DNA of 64,000 nt from assembly GCA_040285825.1 (NCBI GenBank), contig JAUPSS010000004.1:5525658-5589657 (forward strand), read 5' to 3'. Origin of the DNA: Eukaryota sp. TZLM1-RC. Taxonomy: Eukaryota; Metamonada: BaSk clade. Shown here piece by piece: positions 1-9,188 of the stretch. Position 1 is the first letter of the stretch, and every line of letters starts with the position of its first letter. The position numbers were made by a program, and so were the translations under genes. The notes beneath the pieces were generated by a model, which was not told where the DNA came from, made no database searches, and saw nothing but the letters and a program-made list of their open reading frames with translations.

Positions 1-670
1 TATAAGTCGGGATTTTTATTAGTCTGGTCCAGGTTAATTCTTATTTTCTTGCAGAAAAAGAGACATAAGTTCATTCAACACTGAGTCACACAAATTAGAT
101 CTCATGGTTCTAGGATACCCAATACTAAACGACCTTGCAAGACTCCAAGCACAACGGCCTCCATCGAATGATAAAAACCCTGGTAAACACTCGTAAACAC
201 TATTTTTGGGACTCACCGTAGAATGTGTTCACAAAGTCAACCAGTGTAGTGATCCAGATGGTTTGAGCTACACAAAAAAGACCATGATTTTATGTGGACT
301 CGCCTTAAATACCAATGGGTCATGGGAAGTGGAGCAGCTGAAGCCAGAATTCCAAAAAATCGTAGCAAAACACTCTGACAAGTTCAATGGCAGAAAGCCA
401 GAAACTTGGCCCGATAGTGACAGTGATGGAAAATGATTTAGAATAGTTTAAAGGTTACAATGGGTATAAAATTTTGGATAAAGTTTAGGTCTTGATTGTT
501 GTGTTCTAATGAAAAAAATCCCGACTAATTTACTACATGATGAATTAGTCTGGTCCAAACTAATGGAAATAAATGGAATATAGTCGGGATTTAATTTAGT
601 CGAGCCCACAGTAATAGTTTTATGGTCGACATCAAAACTACTATGGAAATTAGTCGGGACCAGACTAATT
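1..670. repeat. Cluster of direct and inverted 'TTAGTCGGGATTT / TTAGTCTGGTCC' motifs
   Basis: The motif tagtcgggattt, or a close variant, occurs near 4, 573 and 648, and inverted near 510-524 (aaatcccgactaa). A second motif, ttagtctggtcc, occurs near 19 and 544 and inverted near 655-666 (ggaccagactaa). This mix of direct and inverted short motifs at both ends of about 0.65 kb resembles the subterminal repeats of a DNA transposon or MITE. The left edge of the window may cut the element. Two short open frames lie inside (34-216 minus, 206-436 plus). The plus one ends in an acidic DSDSDGK tail. I recognise neither and do not call them genes. Confidence 0.35.
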
Positions 671-2052
671 AAACCGCTTACTATAATTCATTTTATCTTT
701 GGAGTTGAAATCTCAAAAAATAAATAATGAAGGGGTAATTGTTTTTATACTATTCATTCAAAATCAAAATTGTTTTTGTACTTTTTGAAATGGTATAGAA
801 AATCACCACACGATTTCATGACTATAATTGGTTTTTTACCATGGTCAGATTCTGATTGATTGACACTGATCTCTTTTCTCTGTCTGTAATGATATTATCC
901 TATTCATCTGAAACATGAACTTTTTCCTGAGCCTGTACCTTTCTCAACACATCGACTTTGTTCAATAATACAACACAAACATCTTTATATCAACTAGAAA
1001 ACATCCTCACAACCTTTGCTATTGTCTCTCCATATATCCCTTCTTTCTCTTCACAGATGGACGACCAGCTCTTCTCTGTCTCACAGGAGGACTTAAGGGT
1101 CTTTCCCTATCGTTCCACGAGTCTCTACTTTGAGAAGGTACAACGGACTGTTCATACATCTTTTCATACATCTTTGATCTCACGTCTTTCAAGAAGACTG
1201 TCGTGTATAAGGCGTAGTTGAAAGCTTTTCTTATCCTTGAATGTAGACTCTTGCTTCAAGGAAGCGATATTTAAAGAATACATTATAGAACTGCGGTGGT
1301 ATAAAAACAATTATGGTGGTATGAAGGTAATTTTGAAGGTCTTTTAATGGTACAAAACTAATTTTTCTCAATATAAATGAATTCGAAGTGTGGTTGAGCC
1401 ACTGCAAAAGGTTTGATGTTGGTCATTCTAAGATACTGGGCAAGTTGGATAAAAGTGGAGGAAAAAAGTGAAGAATGACTTTTTTGTTCACTATCCAAAT
1501 AATATTGAACTTTTCATTTTGAGAAATGGGCCAAAAGTAAATAAAAATAAAAATAAAAAGAATAGAATAAAAATTTCATGTATTTGTTTCCATCTTCAGA
1601 GTGGAATATATTCCACTTTGGTATTGGAGATATGCTCCTAGTCGCACAAGCATAATGGTATTGGCCTAACACGTTCATTAATTTTATCAAATGCTGTGTT
1701 AGGTAGAATCAACAACTTCCTGTATGAAGTTGCTTTAAGGTCTCCTCGTCCAATGGATTTATTTAGTGTGTAAACCCTTCTTCAGTTGAAATGAAATTTT
1801 TACGTGCCTTTGGAATCGTGGTTAATTGTGAATTTTTATTTAAATATATTTTGTATCAAAAACTATCACTAATGCAATCAACAATTAGAGGTAAAAAAAT
1901 TCTAATTGTTGAACAGCATTAGTGTGATTGAGTTCAGTGTGTTCTCATTTTGCACAAAAGGAGTAACTGATCAAGGGTGATAGTAATTTGGTCAACAGAA
2001 ATTTGAAACAAACATTCTTAAATACATTTACACGATTTTGAGAAACAAAAAA
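671..2052. other. Gene-poor AT-rich interval with two hairpins
   Basis: I see no convincing gene here. There is an 18-bp perfect palindrome at 1600-1617 (agtggaatatattccact). A longer imperfect inverted repeat lies at 1867-1924, where cactaatgc...tcaacaattag pairs with ctaattgttga...gcattagtg around a loop of about 13 nt. A short open frame at 958-1221 has no recognisable features. Confidence 0.5.
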
Positions 2053-3819
2053 CTACAAACTTCTAAACATTGACAAAACATGTTCAACTTGGGTACCTAT
2101 TCCAAAAGAACCAAAGCTTCCAGCTGAATCCGTCCTACACCTTCCTTCACATTCCTCCTCCTCAGATTCCGAATCAGAGTCCACCCCGATTAAGCTATAC
2201 TTTGATGGTCCAACATGAACAGTGGTCGAAACTTGGGCGGCTTGGCAAAGAGGAGAAACAGATGTACTTGGGGATTTGAGGAATCGTGTTGATGCATAGG
2301 AGATAATGTCATCAAATTCTTGGTCAGATTCACAGGTTGATATTATTTTAGGTCGTTTTGGTGGGAAAAGCGGTCTCCGTTTGAAGATCGGGGGTGGTGG
2401 TATAAGAGGAAGAGGAGAGTTGAAGGCAGTAGGACCATAAAACAATCCGGCAGGGGGTGTGTTAAGTCCAATGAGAGGGGAAGGTGAGGAGATCAACGGG
2501 AGGACAGAAAATGATTGGAAGCCGACAGATGACAAGGAAGGGAAAGCGACAGGTTCTTGGCTCACAGGATTGAGTATGACGATATCAGAGTGAATCAGCC
2601 CAACGATATACGGAGTAAAAACAGCATCTTGGGGGATAGTTTGTGGTTTCGTACATGAAAAGGAGCTAGTGAATGTGGGACAAGACACCAAATTAGGCTT
2701 TTGTGATGAACAATGTCTCCACAAAATCTGACCATTCTGATATAAACTTCCCAACAAAAGTCTCAGAGTCCATGACATTGCTGCTGTGGGAGAGGGGTAA
2801 CCATTGGGCTTAAGGGGAGCTGCCAGTGATGGATACTCTGATGAGGGCGACTTTAATACAATCCAAACTGAAGACAAATTGATACCCAAAACTTCCACAG
2901 TAATAGTACCTTGTCCAGACTGTTGGATCACCGGCCGCTTAAACGACAGAGAAGAAGCAAACCCACAAGGAAGAGGACTTGAGATCACATTGCAAACAGT
3001 AGCCACTCTTGAAGCTGAATAGTTGGTCAGAGTAACATTACCAACAAGTCCACTAAGAGAAAACAATTCACTTGATAAAGCCTCAATTGATATCACGTCT
3101 CCTGGTTGAAAAATGTTATTAGAACATAGTAAAAAACTAGAAAAAGCCCTCCATTGCTTCGTTGGTCGAGGTATTGGATATAATCCTATTAATTTATCAG
3201 TAATGGCATTTCTAAAACACAAATAGACCGGCAACTTGGTAGAAGGCAGTGTAGGTACGTTTAACATTGATGTATGTAGTTGTATGTTGATGTGAATACA
3301 TGTTGAGAAATTGGGCACAAATGGAGTAAATGAATCTTGAAGAGGAAACAATTCAACAACCTTTTCAAAATCCAACAAGGTGGCACCGGGAAGGTCTGCA
3401 CTTAAGATGGGTAAAGTCGTTTGAAAGGACCCAGAATGTTCCATATTATTACACATAAACTCTACTAATGAACTGGCAGATATAGTCAATGTGGAAACAT
3501 TACGTAGAACACCTTCTTTTTGTAGAATAAAACAAAAATCTCGAACTTGGGTTATTTCAAAAAATGTGGAGAGTTGTTGTTTAAGTTCAAGTTGTACATC
3601 TGAAATAGAAGCAAACTCTAGTTCGTCGTTCCAGCTGCGCCTAGCAGCTAGGCGTAGGAGGTGTTTACAAAAAATAAATAGCTGTACAAAGGTCTCATCT
3701 ATAGTTGAATTGGCGTCTAAAGAAGAGTGCAATTCAAACTCAGAATGAGCAAGATGACAAGTCTTCTCAATTTCAGGACAAGTATTGAACTGGGCATATG
3801 TACAACAGAAGCTAGTCAT
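2053..3819 (-). CDS. Hypothetical protein, 588 aa
   Basis: This is one long uninterrupted frame with an ATG start at 3819. It is transcribed divergently from the ALG7 gene, about 230 bp away. I do not recognise a family. The first roughly 350 residues have the mixed hydrophobic pattern of a folded domain, with several cysteines in the first 50 residues. From about residue 440 the sequence becomes Pro/Ser-rich and low-complexity (LPLIPPPPIF, KRRPLFPPKRPK). It ends with an acidic patch (DSDSESEEEE). There is no signal peptide and no clear membrane segment. The basic KRRPLFPPKRPK stretch could be a nuclear localisation signal, but that is a guess. The length and clean frame make a real gene likely; the function is unknown. 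Confidence 0.75.
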   Translation of the reverse strand: MTSFCCTYAQFNTCPEIEKTCHLAHSEFELHSSLDANSTIDETFVQLFIFCKHLLRLAARRSWNDELEFASISDVQLELKQQLSTFFEITQVRDFCFILQKEGVLRNVSTLTISASSLVEFMCNNMEHSGSFQTTLPILSADLPGATLLDFEKVVELFPLQDSFTPFVPNFSTCIHINIQLHTSMLNVPTLPSTKLPVYLCFRNAITDKLIGLYPIPRPTKQWRAFSSFLLCSNNIFQPGDVISIEALSSELFSLSGLVGNVTLTNYSASRVATVCNVISSPLPCGFASSLSFKRPVIQQSGQGTITVEVLGINLSSVWIVLKSPSSEYPSLAAPLKPNGYPSPTAAMSWTLRLLLGSLYQNGQILWRHCSSQKPNLVSCPTFTSSFSCTKPQTIPQDAVFTPYIVGLIHSDIVILNPVSQEPVAFPSLSSVGFQSFSVLPLISSPSPLIGLNTPPAGLFYGPTAFNSPLPLIPPPPIFKRRPLFPPKRPKIISTCESDQEFDDIISYASTRFLKSPSTSVSPLCQAAQVSTTVHVGPSKYSLIGVDSDSESEEEECEGRCRTDSAGSFGSFGIGTQVEHVLSMFRSL

Positions 3820-4048
3820 GCAGAAGACTAATGGAGGGGTGAGGATATATATACAAATGCAAAAGTGGGTAGGTTGTAGGGTTCTCTAGGCTAAGGGTTT
3901 CAACGTCGAATGAATATGAGAAAATGGAAAGACCTCCTCTGCGGCCAATTACCCTTTTCAGTAAATCTAACATTACCAATTGATTTATCTAACAATCAAA
4001 GAACTGTTCTATACTCAAACTTGTTTTATAAGAACTGTTTGTTACCTC

Positions 4049-5157
4049 ATGCAAGCAGAGATTGTTTATCTCCTTGTAAACTTCGTTCTCAGTTTCTTGG
4101 GTTTTCTTACAGTAGTATTTATAATACCTCATGCAATACCCTCCTTCTTAAAAGCACGATTGTTTGGTAAAGACCTCAACAAATCTTCACTAACTGATGA
4201 AAAAATGTATGATAGTCTGTTCAACTTCATCTAACTGATAGACCAGAATCCCTTGGCATCATTCCTGCCACAGTGTACCTTCTCATTGTAATCATATGGC
4301 AACTATTTCTAAATGATACTAACCTTCTTTCACGTTATACAGCCGCCATCTTGTCTATATGCCTCATGACCTTTCTAGGGTTTGCAGATGATGTTCTAAA
4401 CCTACGATGGAGATATAAGCTTTTCCTCCCCGCAATCGCATCTCTCCCTATTGTAGTTTCCTACACTGGTTCTACTTTAGTTGTTGTTCCCAAGCCTTTG
4501 AGAGCTTTGCTACTTTGTTCTTCTTTTGATCTTGGTTACATATACCTTGTATATTTAGTTTTACTACTTCTCTTTTGTTCAAATTCAATCAATATCTACG
4601 CCGGAATCAATGGTCTTGAAGTAGGCCAGTCTATTATTATTTCTCTTGTAATGATTGCTTATAATATCTTACATTTGTTTACAAAAGACAACTCCATCAA
4701 GGATTCACATTTTCTAGCATTGTCATTACTACTTCCATTTACTTCTTCTTCATTAGGTTTATTTCATTGGAATAAGTTCCCTTCTAGAGTGTTTGTAGGA
4801 GATTCTTATACTTATTTTGCTGGAGTGACGCTTGGAGTGGCTGCTATTGTTGGACAATTTACAAAGCTTTTGTTACTGTTATTCATACCACAATTAATTA
4901 ACTTTGTGTATTCATTACCCCAATTGACTGGTTTTGTCCCTTGCCCAAGGCATAGACTGCCAAAGTTTAACGAGAAGACCAAAAAGTTGGAGGGTGTGAA
5001 AAGTCATATGAACTTAATTAACCTGGTTTTGAGATTTTTTGGATCAATGACCGAAAATAATTTGTTTGTGATATTGATGATACTGCAGACAGTGTGTAGT
5101 ACTTTGGGGCTTGTTATTAGGGAACTACTGGCTAGTAGAAAAATTCTATATGACTAA
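4049..5157 (+). CDS. ALG7: UDP-GlcNAc:dolichyl-phosphate GlcNAc-1-phosphotransferase
   Basis: This integral ER membrane enzyme starts N-glycan assembly by moving GlcNAc-1-P from UDP-GlcNAc onto dolichyl phosphate. The frame is join(4049..4206, 4242..5157), 357 aa. The ATG at 4049 gives an N-terminal hydrophobic segment followed by ARLFGKDLNK. Across the intron the sequence reads IPESLGIIPATVYLL, as in the eukaryotic family. Later hallmarks are FLGFADDVLNLRWRYKL, the VVPKPLR strand, NIYAGINGLEVGQS, SRVFVGDSYTYFAG and the loop PCPRHRLPKFN. The protein has about ten hydrophobic spans. It is shorter than the human enzyme (about 400 aa), mainly because the loop after PCPRHR is reduced. Identification is strong. 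The frame cannot be closed without removing the 35-nt intron. An AATAAA-type signal follows the stop within about 15 nt. Confidence 0.95.
4207..4241 (+). other. Spliceosomal intron, 35 nt, in ALG7
   Basis: The ends are GTATGA...CTAACTGATAG. Removing it joins AT+A (Ile) and restores the family-typical IPESLGIIP in the frame of the downstream coding region. CTAAC lies just upstream of the terminal AG, so the branch point and acceptor look fused, as in Giardia and Trichomonas introns. Confidence 0.93.
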
Positions 5158-5622
5158 TTCTTAACAATAAATAAATCAAATACTTCTAAGGTTCTCAATT
5201 AATATTTATTCATTAATTTATTTAATTTAATTATTATTAAGGTTAATACTTCTAAGCTGTTGTAACTCTTTTTCACTCTGTAAAGTCATCAGAGGGCCTC
5301 TCGTCCACCATCAACTATGCATAAGCACCTCTGCTGAGCCATAAGTGTATTTTTTAGAGTCCAAGAACATAAATTAATTCAACAAAAAAATTTGTGTACA
5401 CATGAAACTTATCAATAGAAATCAAGGTGATTCATGTAGTTCAAAGGACAAGATATTGCTGGCAATTCATGTACACACCAATCTAAATGTATCCCTTTTG
5501 AAAGAGCCAAAAAGGACTATTCGAATAAAGCCTTTCGTGTTGGTAAGAACCTCTATTCAGTAGTTTGTGTTAAAGTTCATTTTGGCGCATTTATATACTT
5601 TTGATCACTTTAGTGACCCTAC
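5158..5622. other. Intergenic, AT-rich
   Basis: It begins with AATAAA-like signals for ALG7 (caataaataaat) and then a run of AT-rich sequence. I see no gene, RNA or clear repeat before the ATG at 5623. Confidence 0.5.
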
Positions 5623-6543
5623 ATGAGTAATGTCAACAGTGCAGCTATCCATGATGCACTACGGCACATAGACTCTCTTTCAACCCTCACATATGACAGA
5701 TTCATGGACAATTCATTTGAAACCCACACCTCTGTTCTTTCAGCCATTCTTCACAAACTTGGATCTTCAACCCTTCTATCTCTCCTGTCTCAGAGAGATG
5801 AAGGGGTTTTATCTGAATTACGTTCTAATGTTGACGGTTTTCAACGTGAGGCTAATGCTAAAGAGTTTAGGAAGATATTTTATTACACTGCTATTAATGA
5901 ATGTAACAAGTACATTTCGACCAAGATATCACCTATTCAACTCGCTAAAAGGCCCACTTGCTTTTTCGAAATTCTTACTTTGTTACTGAAAAAGGCCAAG
6001 ATTTACTCTGAACCAATAGCACCAAAGTCGCCTCAACCAATCACTTCACCTTGCATTAGTATAAGTTCTGGCAGAGTAGACAATAAGGAAAGGAAAAAAC
6101 GAACAAGAAAAACAAAGCCTCTATTTGATTTCCAAGTTTTGTGTCAAAAATACAAGAAATATAATGACTATTTACTACAAAATTTGATTGCCAAATCCGA
6201 AGCAATCACTACTGCAACCAGTCATTTATCAAACGTGCTAACTTCCGATATCTCAAGTTTAAATCACGAACAAAGACAGTGGGTTACAGCAGCTTTGAGT
6301 AGTTTAAATAAGAGTAATAATGGTGAAATATGGAAAGAAGAAGAAGAAGATTTGAGTGAAATTAATTCAGGAAAACCTATATTTACAAAACACAACACAC
6401 TAGATAAACAAGTAAATGTACAATTAATTGAGGAAGAATTGCCTGTAGAGGTACAAGAGGCTTTTGAAACAATTAAATCAGAATCCACACAGGAAAACTT
6501 ACAATCACTATTTGAATTGCTAGACGAATATTCCACAGAGTAA
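5623..6543 (+). CDS. Hypothetical protein, 306 aa
   Basis: An uninterrupted frame from ATG to TAA, with AATAAA overlapping the first bases after the stop. The N-terminal 130 residues look helical and folded (DALRHIDSLSTLTYDRFMD). A short basic linker follows near residue 155 (KERKKRTRKTK). The C-terminal half is helical and acidic with several Glu runs. There is no signal peptide, membrane segment or motif I can name. The gene converges on the kinase gene downstream, with about 80 bp between their stops. It is probably a real cytoplasmic or nuclear protein of unknown role. Confidence 0.7.
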   Translation: MSNVNSAAIHDALRHIDSLSTLTYDRFMDNSFETHTSVLSAILHKLGSSTLLSLLSQRDEGVLSELRSNVDGFQREANAKEFRKIFYYTAINECNKYISTKISPIQLAKRPTCFFEILTLLLKKAKIYSEPIAPKSPQPITSPCISISSGRVDNKERKKRTRKTKPLFDFQVLCQKYKKYNDYLLQNLIAKSEAITTATSHLSNVLTSDISSLNHEQRQWVTAALSSLNKSNNGEIWKEEEEDLSEINSGKPIFTKHNTLDKQVNVQLIEEELPVEVQEAFETIKSESTQENLQSLFELLDEYSTE

Positions 6544-6624
6544 ACCAATAAACAGAAGTAATTCAAAATAGTAATTCAAATGGAATTAAATTACTTAAAT
6601 CAATAATTTCACTAATAGAAAAAC

Positions 6625-8232
6625 TTACAATATATTACAGCAAAAAGAAGATGACAATGAAGACTGTTGTCGGAGTGATGACCTGTCATTACGTATTGGT
6701 GACGATTTTCTCGAACTTTCTGATCCTTTTTGACCGATTTTGAATTGGTCTTTGTTCACTTCGCCTCCTTGGAGCTCAAGTAAAGATGGACTGTCTTTTA
6801 GAGTATGTCCAATCAATTGTGAAATGCTGACGTCATGGTCTTCTGATTTCTCGGCCCTTTCTGACCTTTCCGATTCATCACCTTCTTCAAGTACAATTTC
6901 ATCAATTAAATGCTTAATTTCACAAAAATCAGCTTTTTCAATTTCGTTCGCTTTTTCTTTTTCCTCTTCTTCTTCCTCACTAACTTCTTCAGGTACAAAG
7001 AGACGGCCTCTGGGTGAAATACCCGACAGATCGGCTTGTGACCAATGTGCTATGTTCCTTGAGTTTCTTGAATTACGTTGAACACCCGAAGGACTTCTCA
7101 TTAATTCAACTGAATTGGGATCATCCTTAGTAGGAGAGCTTGTTGACCTTGCCTTTAAACTAGAACTATCTGAGCGATCAGAATTACGTTGACCAATTTC
7201 TTCTTCTAGATTTAATAAAGGTTGAGCACTTTTGCGTCGCAAATACCTCGTTGAACAATGAAAATCATCCAATTCATCATCCTTCACTACATCCAAGATC
7301 TGCTTTGGTGGGTACAACAAATAAGGAGGGTTTGTGGCCAGGGGAGTCTGCCAATCAAGAGCTGGGGGAGATCTAAGGTTTTCTTTATGCATTTGAGTAG
7401 CTAACATTAAATGAAATATTTTGTGGATCAACCTGTAGTTTGGCCTTGACGCATATGAAAGTGATTGTAAATGATCTGCAAATTCAGCAAAACCAGAAGG
7501 TAATCCATTTATCAACCGTTGAATAGGAAACTTCTGTTTCATTGTACTGATGGCATCGCGGTCTCGGAGCCTCTTCCATGGTAAACTTCCTACCGCTAAT
7601 TCAATCAAGACATAAAACAATGACCAAAAATCATCTTTGCGGCTCAAATCATCAGAAAAATGAGACGTCAGGGAAGCATATCTAGCTGTGCCCCTGAACC
7701 CTGCTGATTTCCTGGCTGGTCTTATGCTTCCATCAGGTTCTCGAAAGCGACGGGATAGACCAAAGTCTATAATGTAGAGATGTCCAGACGTGGATGGTCG
7801 AGAACCAATGGCAAAGTTGGAAGGCTTAATGTCACGATGTATGTATCCATGAGAGTGGAGGATCTCAATGGCAGAAGACATTTGAATGGCCAACTGAGCT
7901 ATGGTAGGTATGGAGAAACAGCCAGAGACTTGGCGTTTACGAAGTTCTGAGAGATTGTCACCGAGTAGTTCCATGACGACGAAGTTGTACTCATCAGCTC
8001 GACCACAAGTGTAATATTTTGCAATAAAAGGGTTGCCTTGTAGTTTTTTAAGGATGGCAACTTCAAGTTTAAGAACACCTTTTGATGTATTTGAGTGTTT
8101 TTCAAGCTTAATGGCGACACGATCACGGGTGTAGAGACATGTTGCAGCATATATTTCGCCAAACGCACCCTGTCCGAGTTTACCCGTCACAGAGTAGCGG
8201 TTACGAAAGACTGTACCGATACCCACGCTCAT
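6625..8232 (-). CDS. Casein kinase 1-family kinase, tau-tubulin kinase (TTBK) type
   Basis: The product is a 535-aa protein kinase starting at the ATG at 8232. An open extension upstream has no homologous sequence. Visible motifs are the Gly loop GQGAFG (residues 20-25), Lys42 in VAIK, HRDIKPSN (132-139), DFG (156-158), and the TTBK/CK1 signature GFRGTARYAS in place of APE. The stretch KPSNFAIGSRPST, then DGSIRPARK before GFRG, is more TTBK-like than CK1-like. TTBK2 in animals licenses ciliogenesis, so a role at basal bodies or microtubules is plausible but inferred. After about residue 300 the chain is low-complexity, Ser-rich with a Glu run (EEVSEEEEEEKEK). The last residues are FCCNIL, a CaaX-like end with an adjacent cysteine. 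Confidence 0.9.
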   Translation of the reverse strand: MSVGIGTVFRNRYSVTGKLGQGAFGEIYAATCLYTRDRVAIKLEKHSNTSKGVLKLEVAILKKLQGNPFIAKYYTCGRADEYNFVVMELLGDNLSELRKRQVSGCFSIPTIAQLAIQMSSAIEILHSHGYIHRDIKPSNFAIGSRPSTSGHLYIIDFGLSRRFREPDGSIRPARKSAGFRGTARYASLTSHFSDDLSRKDDFWSLFYVLIELAVGSLPWKRLRDRDAISTMKQKFPIQRLINGLPSGFAEFADHLQSLSYASRPNYRLIHKIFHLMLATQMHKENLRSPPALDWQTPLATNPPYLLYPPKQILDVVKDDELDDFHCSTRYLRRKSAQPLLNLEEEIGQRNSDRSDSSSLKARSTSSPTKDDPNSVELMRSPSGVQRNSRNSRNIAHWSQADLSGISPRGRLFVPEEVSEEEEEEKEKANEIEKADFCEIKHLIDEIVLEEGDESERSERAEKSEDHDVSISQLIGHTLKDSPSLLELQGGEVNKDQFKIGQKGSESSRKSSPIRNDRSSLRQQSSLSSSFCCNIL

Positions 8233-8387
8233 TGTGAGTGTTTGGATCCTTGATTTTTTCTGTGCAAGAACAAGAAATTTTGTTGCTAAATTTAGATTAG
8301 ACTGGTTGGTCACCCTGCAGGTGAACCTGTTAATAGTCCAGTTAAGCAAAAGAATGCAAAGTAAATCTCTTTGGTTGTGTGTATGGA

Positions 8388-8631
8388 TCAATGGTTTTAT
8401 GTTATGTTACGGGTCATATGAAGGAAGGCCATTTTAACCGTCATGAATTTATTGGTTTTCTAAAAGATGTTATTAAATCTGGAATAACACACAGATTTCC
8501 AGGAAACAGATCTGTTTTAGTATTGGACGGATGAAGAATCCATACTGGACCTGCAATTTCCCATGTAGGTCGTAAGGTTGGGCTGGAGTATTTGATATTG
8601 CCACCATACTCACCTGAGAGATATTTATTTA
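8388..8631 (+). pseudogene. Tc1/pogo/IS630-like DDE transposase fragment
   Basis: Read in the frame of codon 8532, this stretch gives GHFNRHEFIGFL, then GNRSVLVLDG, a TGA stop at 8532-8534, RIHTGPAI and LILPPYSPE. That order matches the DDE_3 catalytic core, with an Asp in VLD and the PPYSP motif before the last acidic residue. The fragment ends right after PPYSPER, just before the expected N-P-I-E, and joins the tail of a retroelement fragment. It has no N-terminal DNA-binding region and a stop in the core, so it is a dead relic. Confidence 0.75.
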
Positions 8632-8800
8632 TTAAACATACACACTTAATAAAATTAATTCATAACTAGGGGTGGATCATTTTTTGGAAGTCATTCAAAA
8701 AAGTTTCTGCTTCTACTGATAGGCTTCCGTTTATCGAAAATGGGAAAGCAATAAAAACAAGTGGTGCATTTCTATCAGAATTAGCATTAGCATTAAAGAT
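8632..8800 (-). mobile_element. 3' fragment of zinc-knuckle/endonuclease retroelement (family with ...AFPFSINGRLS)
   Basis: On the minus strand this matches the 3' part of the copy at 22.88-23.67 kb: 'ttttttggaagtcat' through 'tttatcgaaaatgggaaagc'. It also has the shared 3' tail 'cacacttaat..aattaa.tcataacta'. About 160 bp between the tail and the coding part are missing compared with that copy, so it is internally deleted as well as 5'-truncated. Confidence 0.65.
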
Positions 8801-9188
8801 TCAACATTTGTTTAATACATTTACACACCTTTACAATACATTTACACAGTTAATTTATGTAAGATTGACAAAAAAGAACCACTAGACAAAACCTTTGACA
8901 AATCTAAATCTGATAGAATAAATCGGTCCATTGGAAGAATTCTTAAATCATGAGCATTTAATAGAGGTTGTAGGGAAGCTCATTGTGAAAGTTTAGTTGA
9001 AACTTGATTAGCTTTTACATAACCAATATCAGAAAGTTCTTGGGCAAAAAATCTGACATCAAATAAATTTTCAAACTTAAAACTTAACTTCATTGCAGAA
9101 ATATAAGCTACAAGTTTATGGTCATCATCCAAGTTGATTTTAACAAATATAATCGCCAACTCCAAGATTTTTGTAATGGTATCTTTTT

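Noticed and set aside
206-436. 76-codon frame near the left edge as a gene
   Set aside because: No ATG at the reported start, no recognisable domain, and it lies within the repeat cluster; kept only as a remark.
3638-3654. Palindrome cgcctag-cag-ctaggcg
   Set aside because: It lies inside the 588-aa coding frame and is short enough to be chance.
6740-7081. Plus-strand Ser-rich frame inside the TTBK gene
   Set aside because: It is the antisense of the kinase's acidic Glu/Ser linker; low-complexity shadow.
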